From contig JAFRCE010000023.1 in assembly GCA_017404505.1 (NCBI GenBank), forward strand, positions 1-64,000: a stretch of DNA of 64,000 bases, written 5' to 3'. Origin of the DNA: Solobacterium sp. (GTDB taxonomy: Bacteria; Bacillota_I; Bacilli_A; Erysipelotrichales; Erysipelotrichaceae). Position 1 is the first letter of the stretch. Every line of letters begins with the position of its first letter. Of the stretch, positions 53,194 through 61,994 are shown one piece after another. A program made the translations under genes and the position numbers. Below the pieces are notes generated by a model. That model saw nothing but the letters and a program-made list of their open reading frames with translations, did no database searches and was not told the origin of the DNA.

Positions 53194-54366
53194 ATGTTGG
53201 ACTATGAAAAATTGATTTCGCAGAAAGCCAAAGACATGCGTCCCTCGGGGATCCGCAGATTCTTTGACCTTGCGGCAGAAATGCCAGAATGCATCAGCCT
53301 TGGTGTCGGCGAACCTGACTTCCAGACACCATGGGACATCCGCGATGCCGCCATCCATTCGCTGGAAGTCGGCCGGACAAAATACACGGCCAATGCCGGT
53401 CTGAAAGAACTGCGTGAAGAAATCGGTGTCTGGCTGCAGAAACGCTACGGACTGCATTATGACGAAACGGAAGTGCTGGTGACAGTCGGCGGTTCGGAAG
53501 CAATCGATCTGGCCATCCGGGCCCTGGTGGAACCGGGTGATGAAGTCATTATTCCGGAACCGTGCTTTGTCTGCTATGATCCGATCACGACGCTGACCGG
53601 CGGTGTGCCGGTACCGATCGCCACCAAGGAAGAAAATGACTTCCGGGTTACGGCGGAAGAAATCAAAGCGGCACTGAGCCCGCGCACCAAGATCCTGGTC
53701 CTCGGCTATCCGAACAATCCGACCGGCGCGGTGCTGCGTCATGAGGATCTCGAGGCGATCGCCGAAGTTCTGCGGGATACCAACGTCATCGTTCTTTCCG
53801 ATGAAATCTATTCCGAACTGACCTACGGATACCGGCATGAGTCAATTGCTTCATTCCCCGGCATGCGCGAACACACGATCGTTGTCAACGGTTTCTCGAA
53901 GACCTTCTCAATGACCGGCTGGCGTCTTGGCTACGCGGCCGGACCGAAGCCCCTGATCCAGGCGATGACCAAGATCCATCAGAGCTGCATCATGTCAGCG
54001 CCGACGACCAGCCAGTACGCGGCCATCACCGCCCTGAAGGACTGCGACGACGACATTGAGGAAATGCGCCGCCAGTATGATCTGAGAAGACAGTACTGTG
54101 TCCGCAAGCTGAATGAAATGGGACTGAAGACATTCGAGCCGAAAGGCGCTTTCTATGTCTTCCCGGACATTTCCATCCTGGGACTCTCCAGCGATGAATT
54201 CTGTGAAGCGCTGCTGAAGGAAAAGCATGTGGCGATCGTTCCCGGCAATGCCTTCGGGGCAAGCGGGGAAGGATTTGCCCGTATCAGCTACGCCTACAGC
54301 ATTGACCATTTAAGAGAAGCGATGAAACGGATCGCTGAATTCGTGAACGAACATAAAGGAGAATAA
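53194..54366 (+). CDS. PLP-dependent aminotransferase class I/II
   Basis: The 390-residue enzyme has ISLGVGEPDFQTPWDIRDAA near residue 33, LGYPNNPTGAVL near 168, and the PLP lysine in NGFSKTFSMTGWRLGYAAG near 232. It is close to the aromatic or branched PatA/AspC-like group found in Bacillota beside Lrp regulators. ATG 53194 is chosen, since GAGAGG lies nine bases before. The Lrp gene follows 4 bases after the stop. Confidence 0.86.
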   Translation: MLDYEKLISQKAKDMRPSGIRRFFDLAAEMPECISLGVGEPDFQTPWDIRDAAIHSLEVGRTKYTANAGLKELREEIGVWLQKRYGLHYDETEVLVTVGGSEAIDLAIRALVEPGDEVIIPEPCFVCYDPITTLTGGVPVPIATKEENDFRVTAEEIKAALSPRTKILVLGYPNNPTGAVLRHEDLEAIAEVLRDTNVIVLSDEIYSELTYGYRHESIASFPGMREHTIVVNGFSKTFSMTGWRLGYAAGPKPLIQAMTKIHQSCIMSAPTTSQYAAITALKDCDDDIEEMRRQYDLRRQYCVRKLNEMGLKTFEPKGAFYVFPDISILGLSSDEFCEALLKEKHVAIVPGNAFGASGEGFARISYAYSIDHLREAMKRIAEFVNEHKGE

Positions 54367-54370
54367 CATC

Positions 54371-54862
54371 ATGGATGCGATGAAACTGCTGCACCTGCTC
54401 GCTGACGACCCGCGGGCAACGGTAACTGATCTGGCTGACATCCTCGGCGAAAGCGAAGAGGAAGTCGCGAAGACAAAGGATTCCCTGGAAGCCAAGAAGA
54501 TCATCTGCGGCTACCATACCGTCATTAACTGGGACAAAACGAATATCGATCATGTCGATGCCTTTATCGGAGTCAGCGCCAAACCGGAACGCGGCACCGG
54601 CTATGACAAGATCGCGGAAAGAATCGGCAAATTCCCGGAAGTCAGCTCTCTGTATCTGACCAGCGGAACTTCTGAATTCCTGCTCAGCATCAACGCAAGG
54701 ACCATGCGCGAAGTGGCGGACTTTGTCGGTGAGAAACTGGCGCCGATCGACGGTGTCGCGGCAACCGTGACGATGTTCGTCCTGAAGAAATACAAAGTCA
54801 ACGGCGTCATGCTGGATATGAAGGCGGAAATCGAAGACGACCGTCAGCTGATCTCAGCCTGA
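54371..54862 (+). CDS. Lrp/AsnC-family regulator
   Basis: The 163-residue protein has an N-terminal winged helix (LLADDPRATVTDLADILGESEEEV) and a C-terminal RAM/AsnC effector domain from about residue 60, with INWDKTNIDHVDAFIGVS and TSGTSEFLLSINA. It likely senses an amino acid and controls the upstream aminotransferase. AAAGGAG precedes the ATG. Confidence 0.85.
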   Translation: MDAMKLLHLLADDPRATVTDLADILGESEEEVAKTKDSLEAKKIICGYHTVINWDKTNIDHVDAFIGVSAKPERGTGYDKIAERIGKFPEVSSLYLTSGTSEFLLSINARTMREVADFVGEKLAPIDGVAATVTMFVLKKYKVNGVMLDMKAEIEDDRQLISA

Positions 54863-54864
54863 GT

Positions 54865-54898
54865 AAAAAAAGAATGCGGTGTAAAACCGCATTTTTTC
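54865..54898. terminator. Bidirectional terminator behind the Lrp gene
   Basis: AATGCGGT pairs with ACCGCATT with T and A runs on both sides. It serves the plus-strand Lrp gene and the minus-strand nitroreductase fusion. Confidence 0.8.
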
Positions 54899-54899
54899 G

Positions 54900-55910
54900 T
54901 TACTGGCTGTCAGTCTGGAAACCGTTGAACCAGGCCCGCTCCGCAAAGGTTTTTTTCTTTGGCGGCACCGGCTCTGTTTCAGCTTTTCCGATGGGCAGAA
55001 TACAGACCACTTCATAGTCTTTGCGGACGTTGAGGATCTCCGCGATCCTGTCACAGATCCGGTCGTCGTCGGTAATATGTCCTTCATACCAGCAGCTCGC
55101 GTAGCCAAGGGACAGAGCAGCCAGCAGAATGTTTTCGATTGCCGCGGCGTAATCCTGCACGGCGAAGCATTTGTCACGGTAGGCGGGGATATGTTCCGTC
55201 AGGACACAGATCAGCGCCGGGGCGGTCTGCGCTACCGGCGGATCGATCACCGAAAGGATTTCTTTCAGAAGAGATTCGTCATCCACCGCGATGAGCGACG
55301 TCGTCTGCATGTTACAGCCGGATGGGGCGGCCAGGCCGGCTTCCAGGATCGTTTTCAGATCTTCCCGCGGCACTTTGTCCGGTTTATATTTTCCCCGGTA
55401 GCTGTGCCGGGACATGATCAGATCAATCGCAGATGTTTCCTTCTTCAAAGACATGATATAGATCTGACAGGGATTTGCCTCATCCCAGTATGTCGGGAAC
55501 ACTTCCAGTTCCTGAAAGCCGAGGCTTTGATAGAACCGGTTTGTCGCATCATATTCCTCATACCATCCGGACTGCACGGTCTTGACCTGCATGAATTCAT
55601 ATCCGGCTTTGACGGCATATTCACGGGCGGCCTGGAACAATGCCCTGCCGGTCCCCTGGCGCTGGTACTCTTTCAGGACCCCCATGACTGCCAGTTCGAT
55701 TGTCTTCGGTCCGGTTTTCTTCAGACACAGAAATCCGGCAGGCTTTTCCTGAACCATGGCTGCGAAAAAGGGCCAGTCACGGCTCAGTCGGATGTATTCC
55801 TCGCGGGATTCAGTAACACCGAACCAGTCGGTCAGTGCCTCCAGAACAGTCCGGGCAATGGTCTGTTTCTGATCGGGGTCGGTGATCATACGGATATCCA
55901 TTTGTTTCAT
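54900..55910 (-). CDS. GNAT acetyltransferase fused to a nitroreductase
   Basis: The 336-residue protein has a GNAT domain at residues 1-150, with the acetyl-CoA pocket VLKEYQRQGTGRALF near 78 and YQSLGF near 128. It continues without a break into a nitroreductase-family FMN domain, with SRHSYRGKYKPDKVPREDLKTILEAGLAAPSGCNMQ near 168 and a late LGYASCWYEGHI. Separate proteins are the rule; the fusion implies a linked or co-regulated pair of reactions. GGAAGG precedes the ATG. Confidence 0.85.
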   Translation of the reverse strand: MKQMDIRMITDPDQKQTIARTVLEALTDWFGVTESREEYIRLSRDWPFFAAMVQEKPAGFLCLKKTGPKTIELAVMGVLKEYQRQGTGRALFQAAREYAVKAGYEFMQVKTVQSGWYEEYDATNRFYQSLGFQELEVFPTYWDEANPCQIYIMSLKKETSAIDLIMSRHSYRGKYKPDKVPREDLKTILEAGLAAPSGCNMQTTSLIAVDDESLLKEILSVIDPPVAQTAPALICVLTEHIPAYRDKCFAVQDYAAAIENILLAALSLGYASCWYEGHITDDDRICDRIAEILNVRKDYEVVCILPIGKAETEPVPPKKKTFAERAWFNGFQTDSQ

Positions 55911-56001
55911 TGGCGTTACCTTCCTTTGACTATCATAGCAGTCTTTCCGGCAGGACAGGCAAAAAGAAAGACCGGCATCTCTTCGATACCGGTCTTCTGG
56001 A

Positions 56002-56085
56002 TGGTGCGCCAGACAGGACTTGAACCTGCACGAGTCTCCTCATACGCCCCTCAAGCGTACGTGTCTGCCATTCCACCACTGGCGC
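56002..56085 (-). tRNA. tRNA-Leu(GAG) with encoded CCA
   Basis: Class II tRNA with acceptor GCGCCAG/CTGGCGC, anticodon stem TACGC/GCGTA, loop TTGAGGG giving anticodon GAG, variable arm GAG-GAGA-CTC and T loop TTCAAGT. ACCA follows the stem. Confidence 0.95.
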
Positions 56086-56095
56086 GTGCTTAATT

Positions 56096-56124
56096 ATTAT
56101 AGAACCGGTTACCTGGTTCGTCAA
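56096..56124 (-). promoter_or_regulatory. Promoter of tRNA-Leu(GAG)
   Basis: The minus strand reads TTGACG, exactly 17 bases, TATAAT (56096-56101), ten bases before the tRNA 5' end. Confidence 0.85.
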
Positions 56125-56134
56125 TCAATTTTGG

Positions 56135-56163
56135 TTGTAATTTATTCGTTTGACAAGTATAAT
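56135..56163 (+). promoter_or_regulatory. typA promoter
   Basis: TTGTAA (56135-56140), a 17-base spacer and TATAAT (56158-56163). It lies back to back with the tRNA-Leu(GAG) promoter. Confidence 0.65.
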
Positions 56164-56193
56164 AGGCACGCACTTTGAAAGCAGGTGATGGGT

Positions 56194-58032
56194 ATGGATT
56201 ATCAGAAGATTATCAATATAGCGGTAATTGCGCATGTTGACGCGGGTAAGTCAACACTGGTTGACGCCTTCCTGAAGCAGAGTCATGTCTTCAAGGACAA
56301 CGAGAAGGTCGTGGACTGCGTCATGGATTCCAACGACCTGGAACGGGAAAGAGGCATTACGATCTATTCGAAGAACTGTTCGGTCACATACAAAGACTAT
56401 AAGATCAATATCGTCGACACACCGGGTCACGCGGATTTCTCTTCCGAAGTTGAACGTATTATCCGCACTGTCGATACCGTTATCCTGCTGGTTGATTCGG
56501 CGGAAGGACCGATGCCGCAGACCCGTTTTGTTCTGCAGAAGTCACTGGAGATCGGCCTGCGTCCGATCCTGATCATCAACAAGATGGACAAGCAGGACGC
56601 AAGAGCCAACGAAGTCATCGACGAAGTGTATGAGCTGTTCCTGGAACTGAACGCGACAGACGACCAGCTGGACTTCCCGATCCTTTACGGCACAGCCAGG
56701 GAAGGCATCGTCCGTTATGAACAGGAAGATACCAACGAGGATATCGTGCCGCTGTTCGAAACGATCATTTCCCATGCCCAGGCATATCCGAATCTGATGG
56801 AAGAGCCGGTGCAGATGCAGATCTGCGCGCTGGCCTACGACGACTATATCGGCCGTCTCGGTATCGGCCGCATTTATAAAGGAACCCTGAAGGAAGCGAC
56901 GCAGTATGAAGTCTGCAACGCATCCGGTGCCTCCCATAAGGGCAAGACGAATCAGATCTTTGTTTACAAGGGACTCAGCCGCATCTCCGTACCGGAGATC
57001 CAGTGCGGTGAGATCTGCATGATCTCCGGCATTCCCGATATCAATATCGGTGACACGCTCTGCCCGGTCGGTGAGCCGGATCCGATGCCGATGATCAAGA
57101 TCGAAGAACCGACGCTGTCCATGAACTTCATGGTCAACGATTCACCGTTTGCCGGCCAGGTCGGCAAGTTTGTCACTTCCCGCAATATCCGCGAGCGTCT
57201 GGAGAAGGAACTGGAAGTCAACGTCGGTCTGAAAGTCGAAGAAACGGATTCCACCGATACCTTCAAGGTCAGCGGCCGCGGTGAGCTGCATCTGACGATC
57301 CTTTTGGAACAGATGCGCCGCGAAGGCTATGAAGTTGCCGTTTCGCGTCCGGAAGTCATTCTGAAGAAGATCGACGGTGTGACCTGCGAACCGGTAGAGG
57401 AAGTTGTCATTGACGTGCCGAACGAATACTCCGGTTCGGTCATCGGTGCCCTCAATATCCGCAAGGGCATGCTGGAGAACATGGAAGACGTCGGCACGTA
57501 CACAAGAATCACCTATATGTGTCCGACCCGCGGTCTGATCGGCTTCCGCTCGGACTTCATCAACATGACGCACGGCGAAGGCACCATGGTGCAGAGACTG
57601 GCCGATCATGAACCGTGGAAGGGCGATATTCCGCAGCGTGAAAACGGCGCTCTGATTTCAACGGAAACCGGCGGCGCCATGACGTACGCGTTATGGAATA
57701 TCCAGGAAAGAGGCCAGCTGTTTATCGGTGCCCAGACACCGGTCTATGAAGGCATGATCATCGGTGTGTCCGCCAAGAACATGGACATGGGCGTTAATCC
57801 GATCAAGAACAAAAAGATGACGGCCGTCCGTTCCACCGGCAATGACGAAGCGATGAAACTGGTGCCGCCGCGTATTTTGACGCTGGAAGGCGCGATCGAA
57901 TTCATCAACGACGACGAACTGGTGGAAATCACACCGAGCGACATCCGCATCCGCAAGAAGTATCTGACCGCTCTCGACCGGCGCAGACACATGCGTGAAC
58001 TGGGCAAGATCGAAAGCGAGGAAAATGACTGA
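56194..58032 (+). CDS. typA: Ribosome-associated GTPase TypA/BipA
   Basis: The 612-residue translational GTPase has G1 AHVDAGKST at residues 13-21, RGITI with the switch I Thr, G3 DTPGHADF, G4 NKMDKQDAR, then EF-G-like domains and the BipA C-terminal domain with GFRSDFINMTHGEGTM. It acts in ribosome assembly and stress growth. ATG 56194 has AGGTG six bases before; GTG 56185 and ATG 56188 lie inside the ribosome binding region. Confidence 0.95.
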   Translation: MDYQKIINIAVIAHVDAGKSTLVDAFLKQSHVFKDNEKVVDCVMDSNDLERERGITIYSKNCSVTYKDYKINIVDTPGHADFSSEVERIIRTVDTVILLVDSAEGPMPQTRFVLQKSLEIGLRPILIINKMDKQDARANEVIDEVYELFLELNATDDQLDFPILYGTAREGIVRYEQEDTNEDIVPLFETIISHAQAYPNLMEEPVQMQICALAYDDYIGRLGIGRIYKGTLKEATQYEVCNASGASHKGKTNQIFVYKGLSRISVPEIQCGEICMISGIPDINIGDTLCPVGEPDPMPMIKIEEPTLSMNFMVNDSPFAGQVGKFVTSRNIRERLEKELEVNVGLKVEETDSTDTFKVSGRGELHLTILLEQMRREGYEVAVSRPEVILKKIDGVTCEPVEEVVIDVPNEYSGSVIGALNIRKGMLENMEDVGTYTRITYMCPTRGLIGFRSDFINMTHGEGTMVQRLADHEPWKGDIPQRENGALISTETGGAMTYALWNIQERGQLFIGAQTPVYEGMIIGVSAKNMDMGVNPIKNKKMTAVRSTGNDEAMKLVPPRILTLEGAIEFINDDELVEITPSDIRIRKKYLTALDRRRHMRELGKIESEEND

Positions 58033-58102
58033 GCCAGGTCATTGCCAGTCATGAAAAAAGGGCAGTCTTTCTGCCCTCAACATTATTATTGTATCAAAAC
58101 GA

Positions 58103-58128
58103 AGGCTGAAAAAACAGCCTTTTTTTTG
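58103..58128 (+). terminator. typA terminator
   Basis: AGGCTG pairs with CAGCCT around six A, then eight T. A second stem, GGGCAG/CTGCCC at 58060-58076, precedes it. Confidence 0.85.
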
Positions 58129-58159
58129 CCTACCCCATCAATACTATAAAAGTAGAAGA

Positions 58160-58625
58160 AGTATAGCTGCACACAATAAAGAGGCTGCGTCCACGGTTGA
58201 GAAACCGCTTTTCGTGGCCCGTGCGGACTATCAGAAAATCTGTAGCCCGAGCTGAAATATAGGTCTAGGTATCCACTAATTGAAAAAGCCGGAATTTCTT
58301 TCCATACACTGTATGAGACAGTTAAAAAGATCGAGAAACGGTGTGAACCGGGAAAAGGATCCAGATGTGCATATCCTTTAAGGAAAGCACAAAAGAGAGA
58401 GCTGAAGGCATAGTCGTCGAGAGGTCAGACTGCCAGTAATCAGTTCCAGCAAAGCAAGCAGGCAGATTGGACTGCGAGCCGAACCGGAAATGACAGAAAA
58501 CACTCTGATTAACAGGTGAAAATCTAGAAGATCAATCGCGTGCACAATTGATCGAGAAGTAGACTGAAGATTCAGCGGACGGACACAGATGAAAAAAGGG
58601 AAGCCTGGGTGGTTTCCCTTTTTGA
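58160..58625 (+). ncRNA. Candidate large structured RNA, unidentified
   Basis: About 440 bases between the typA terminator and the DJ-1 gene contain no credible coding frame but many stems. CGGTT-GAGA-AACCG (58194-58207) is capped by a GNRA loop within CCACG/CGTGG. CTATCAGA/TCTGTAG lies at 58228-58245 and GATCAAT/ATTGATC at 58530-58553. CGTCC (58188) may close on GGACG (58577). The stretch ends in a good terminator. A weak TATAAA at 58145 or TATAGC at 58162 may start it. The conserved core motifs of RNase P and tmRNA were sought and not found. Confidence 0.55.
58595..58625 (+). terminator. Terminator of the candidate structured RNA
   Basis: AAAGGGAAGCC pairs with GGTTTCCCTTT (11 bp, one G-T) around TGGGT, followed by T. 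No coding gene ends here. Confidence 0.8.
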
Positions 58626-58641
58626 TTACTGTAACGGATGT

Positions 58642-58647
58642 TATAAT
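58642..58647 (+). promoter_or_regulatory. -10 box of the DJ-1 gene
   Basis: TATAAT lies 23 bases before ATG 58670, and AGGGAG in the leader is a ribosome binding site. Confidence 0.5.
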
Positions 58648-58669
58648 GAGGCATAGGGAGACACATATT

Positions 58670-59239
58670 ATGAAATGTGCAATTTATCTGGCAGATGGTT
58701 TTGAGACCTGTGAAGGCCTGATCACCGTCGATCTGCTGCGCAGAGCCAATATTGAAATCGAGACAATTTCCATTAAAGACAATAATTTCGTGAAAAGTTC
58801 CCATGGTATCGAGATGCTGACAGACAGGATCTATATGGAGACTGATCCGGCGGAATATGACGTGCTGATCCTGCCGGGCGGCAAAGTGGGAACCTTGAAT
58901 CTGGAACAGTTTGATGATCTTCGGGAAGCCCTCAAAGCTCACTTTGAAGCGGGAAAACTGACCTGCGCGATCTGCGCGGCACCATCGATCCTCGGCCACA
59001 TGGGTCTTTTGAAAGACCGCCGATATACCTGCTTCCCGACGTTTGACGATCCGTCCTACGAAGGTGAATATCAGCAGGAACTGGCGGTGCGGGACGGCAA
59101 TCTGATCACCGGCAGAGGCATGGGCGCGACCATTGAATTTGCCCGCGAGATCATTAAGGCTCTCGCGGATGAAGAAACACTTCACCGGGTCGAGTACGGC
59201 ATCCAGTACGAACATACATTCCGCCTGGATCCGCAATGA
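58670..59239 (+). CDS. DJ-1/PfpI (ThiJ) family protein
   Basis: The 189-residue protein has YLADGFETCEGLITVDLLRRA at the N-terminus with the conserved Glu, VLILPGGKVG near residue 65, and the nucleophile Cys in AICAAPSILGHMGLL near 104. This is the YajL/DJ-1 core. The role is glyoxalase, chaperone or unknown. It overlaps the DUF1349 gene by 4 bases, beginning a run of coupled genes. Confidence 0.87.
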   Translation: MKCAIYLADGFETCEGLITVDLLRRANIEIETISIKDNNFVKSSHGIEMLTDRIYMETDPAEYDVLILPGGKVGTLNLEQFDDLREALKAHFEAGKLTCAICAAPSILGHMGLLKDRRYTCFPTFDDPSYEGEYQQELAVRDGNLITGRGMGATIEFAREIIKALADEETLHRVEYGIQYEHTFRLDPQ

Positions 59240-59823
59240 CAGGCAGGCATGTCGATCCCCGCGATCTGATGTGGATATGCAAGCCGCAGCTGTATCTGCA
59301 GAGCACGGACAAAATCGTTCTGGAAACAGAACCCTTTACCGATCTGAAGCCGGCCGGCAAAAGCGCCGAGGCGATCGAACTTTCCCTGGAGCCAAACGGC
59401 AGCTTCTGTTTTACCATGAAGTCGGAGTTTTCCTTCCGGGGGCCGTTTGATCAGTGCGGCATGATCATTTATGAAGGGGATAAACGGAAAGCTGTATGCG
59501 GCACGGAATGCCGCAGCGCGGAACGCATGACGCTGAACTGTATCGTTTATCATGACGATAAAGGCGATATTTCCAAACGTGAGATCGGCAGTGCGATTTC
59601 CTGTATGTATTACCGGGTCTGGTACCGGGGCGGCGTGGTCCGCATCCAGTACAGTTTTACCGGTATCCGTTACTCGGATCTTCGGGAATTCTGGATCGAT
59701 CCCGAAAACAGAAAAACAATCAGTCTCGGCATTTATGCCTGCAGTCCCGGTGATTCCTGGTTTGACTGTACGTTTTCAGGCATGACGCTGGAGGAAGAAA
59801 CGGAAAGAGGCAGTAAAAAATGA
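59236..59823 (+). CDS. DUF1349-like concanavalin-fold protein
   Basis: The 195-residue protein is beta-rich and follows the DUF1349 (concanavalin A-like) pattern: FDQCGMIIYEGD near residue 74, YRVWYRGGVVRIQYSFTG near 129 and ISLGIYACSPGDSWFDCTFSGMTL at the end. It has no signal peptide, so it is cytosolic. Its role is not known. It is overlapped by both neighbours, pointing to tight co-translation with the DJ-1 and pepT genes. Confidence 0.7.
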   Translation: MTGRHVDPRDLMWICKPQLYLQSTDKIVLETEPFTDLKPAGKSAEAIELSLEPNGSFCFTMKSEFSFRGPFDQCGMIIYEGDKRKAVCGTECRSAERMTLNCIVYHDDKGDISKREIGSAISCMYYRVWYRGGVVRIQYSFTGIRYSDLREFWIDPENRKTISLGIYACSPGDSWFDCTFSGMTLEEETERGSKK

Positions 59824-61040
59824 GTGCTGAAGAGAGAATGATACGCTACTGCCGGATCGACACCCAGTCCGATCCGGCCAATGAGGATGTCACGCCGTCC
59901 TCACAGAAACAGTTTGATCTGGCGAGGCTGCTGGAAAACGAACTGAGAGAAATGGGAATGGCGGACGTCGTGCTGGACGAACACTGTTATGTCTACGCCA
60001 AGCTGCCTTCCAATCTCGATTACGAAACGAAGACCGTCGGCTTCATCGCCCACATGGACACCGCTCCCGACTACAGCGGCACCGACGTGAAGCCGCGTAT
60101 CATCGAATGCTTTGACGGCAATGACATTCCGCTGAATGAGGAAGTCACCATGAAGATGGACGATTTCCCCTGGATGCGCGGTCTGAAGGGCAAACGGCTG
60201 GTGGTCACCGACGGAACGACACTGCTGGGCGCGGATGATAAAGCAGGCATCGCCTGCATCATGGAAGCGATGACTTATCTGATTGCTCATCCAGAAGTCA
60301 AACACGGCACCGTGGCGGTCAGTTTCACGCCGGATGAGGAGATCGGCAACGGCACCCGTTTCTTCGATCTGGAACAGTTCGGCGCTGATTTCGCCTACAC
60401 GATGGACGGCGGCACGGTCCGCGAACTGGCGGATGAAACATTTAACGCCGCATCCGCGGTTGTGAAATTCACCGGCTTCTCGATTCATCCAGGTGAGGCG
60501 AAAGACCGTATGATCAACGCCGCCCGGGTGGCAACCGAATATGAACAGCTTCTGCCCCAGCACATGGTGCCGGAGCATACGGCCGGCCGGGACGGCTTCA
60601 TTCACCTGCACGGCATGAAGGGTGACTGCGACAGCGCGGAAATGGATTATATTCTGCGCGACCATGACGCGGATCGTCTGGAAGCGATGAAGGAACTGAT
60701 GCGCAAAGCCGCCGAATATATCAATCTGCAGTACGGTGAAGGCACCTGTGAGGTTTCCTTCCGTGATTCCTACCGCAATATGATCGAAGTGCTGAATCAG
60801 CATCCGGAAGTAACGGCCATGGCCCGTGAAGTGATGGAAGGACTGGGACTGAATGTTGTCAGTGAACCGGTCAGAGGCGGCACCGACGGTGCCCAGCTGT
60901 CCTTCCGCGGACTGCCTTGTCCGAATCTTGGCTGCGGCGGCGGCAATTTCCACGGCCGCTACGAATATCTGGTCAGTGAAGAACTCGAGATGGCTGGTAA
61001 AGTCATTCTCGGTATCATTAATAAAACTTGTGAGAGGTAA
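59820..61040 (+). CDS. pepT: Peptidase T (tripeptidase, M20B)
   Basis: The 406-residue enzyme has FIAHMDTAPDYSG near residue 75, TTLLGADDKAGIA near 133, SFTPDEEIGNGT near 170 and the dimer-domain FTGFSIHPGEAKDRMINA near 218, with the closing GGTDGAQLSFRGLPCPNLGCGG. These are PepT landmarks, distinct from the M20 enzyme at 39577. It removes N-terminal residues from tripeptides. It overlaps the DUF1349 stop. Confidence 0.95.
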   Translation: MSAEERMIRYCRIDTQSDPANEDVTPSSQKQFDLARLLENELREMGMADVVLDEHCYVYAKLPSNLDYETKTVGFIAHMDTAPDYSGTDVKPRIIECFDGNDIPLNEEVTMKMDDFPWMRGLKGKRLVVTDGTTLLGADDKAGIACIMEAMTYLIAHPEVKHGTVAVSFTPDEEIGNGTRFFDLEQFGADFAYTMDGGTVRELADETFNAASAVVKFTGFSIHPGEAKDRMINAARVATEYEQLLPQHMVPEHTAGRDGFIHLHGMKGDCDSAEMDYILRDHDADRLEAMKELMRKAAEYINLQYGEGTCEVSFRDSYRNMIEVLNQHPEVTAMAREVMEGLGLNVVSEPVRGGTDGAQLSFRGLPCPNLGCGGGNFHGRYEYLVSEELEMAGKVILGIINKTCER

Positions 61041-61045
61041 CAATT

Positions 61046-61966
61046 ATGATTTCGACATGCACCATGAATCCTTCCCTTGATTACTACATGGAAGTGGACG
61101 GACCGCTGGAAAGAGGCAAGCCGAACCGTTCCAATCTGGAATTCTATGAAGCCGGCGGCAAGGGCATCAACGTTTCCATCGTTCTCAACAATCTGGGGAT
61201 CCCGACCAGAGCTTTCGGCTTTGTCGGCGGATTTACCAAAGACTTCTACATTTCCCTGCTGGCCAAGTATCAGGAGATCCGTCCGTACTTCACGTACATT
61301 GACGGTCATACCCGCATCAACGTCAAATGCCATGCGGACATGCACACCAACCTGAACGCCACCGGTCCTTATATCACCGACAGTGATATGAAGAACCTGC
61401 GGGAAAAGGTGGAGCGTCTGGGTGACACGGACTATTTCGTCCTGGCCGGTATCACACCGGAATATCTCGAAGACGAAACCGCTGACATGCTGAAAAAGGC
61501 AATTGACGCGGGTGTCAAGGTCGTCATCGACACGAATCCGAATCTGATGCGCCAGGTCATTCCGGCCCATCCGTTCATGCTGAAGACGACAGACGATGAT
61601 CTTGCCGTGCTGGTCGGTAAAGAACTGAAAACGAAGAAACAGATCATCGCGGCCGCCAAGCAGGTCTATGAAGACGGCGTGCAGCACGTTCTTGTTCTGG
61701 TCGACAACAAGCTGGCGATCCTTGTCTATGAAGGCGGCGTCTATGAAGGCGACGTTCTGCACCATGATCAGTTTGTCAATACCGTCGGTACCGGTGACTC
61801 GCTGGTGGCCGGCTTCCTGATGGACTATCTGCGCAGCCGTGACGTTCTTGACAGTTTCAAGTATGCCGTATCCAGCGGCGCTGCCACAGCTTATTCCAGA
61901 GGCCTGGCGACCCGTGCCAAGATCGACTCGTTCTACGATCAGACGGAAATCAGAAAATTAGACTGA
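61046..61966 (+). CDS. fruK: PfkB-type 1-phosphofructokinase
   Basis: The 306-residue kinase begins MISTCTMNPSLDYYMEVD, has GGKGINVSIVLNNLGI near residue 33 and the PfkB anion-hole motif NTVGTGDSLVAGFLMDY near 245. This matches 1-phosphofructokinase/tagatose-6-phosphate kinases. The fruA transporter gene is not nearby, which weakens the specific assignment. GAGAGG precedes the ATG. Confidence 0.8.
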   Translation: MISTCTMNPSLDYYMEVDGPLERGKPNRSNLEFYEAGGKGINVSIVLNNLGIPTRAFGFVGGFTKDFYISLLAKYQEIRPYFTYIDGHTRINVKCHADMHTNLNATGPYITDSDMKNLREKVERLGDTDYFVLAGITPEYLEDETADMLKKAIDAGVKVVIDTNPNLMRQVIPAHPFMLKTTDDDLAVLVGKELKTKKQIIAAAKQVYEDGVQHVLVLVDNKLAILVYEGGVYEGDVLHHDQFVNTVGTGDSLVAGFLMDYLRSRDVLDSFKYAVSSGAATAYSRGLATRAKIDSFYDQTEIRKLD

Positions 61967-61978
61967 TATTGCGGTAAG

Positions 61979-61987
61979 TGCTATACT
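61979..61987 (+). promoter_or_regulatory. Extended -10 box, leaderless arrangement, thioredoxin-fold lipoprotein
   Basis: TGCTATACT, seven bases, ATG 61995. TAGACT at 61959-61964 is a fair -35 at 17 bases. Confidence 0.55.
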
Positions 61988-61994
61988 GTTTGGC

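Noticed and set aside
58160..58625. RNase P RNA or tmRNA as the identity of the structured stretch
   Set aside because: The GAGGAAAGTCC core of RNase P and the tRNA-like ends of tmRNA are absent.
58532..59236. Minus-strand frame across the DJ-1 gene and its promoter
   Set aside because: It runs through a terminator and a -10 box, opposite a conserved gene.
59901..61043. Long 380-codon minus-strand frame opposite pepT
   Set aside because: It is antisense to a well-identified gene, and its residues mirror the GC-rich codon pattern of pepT.
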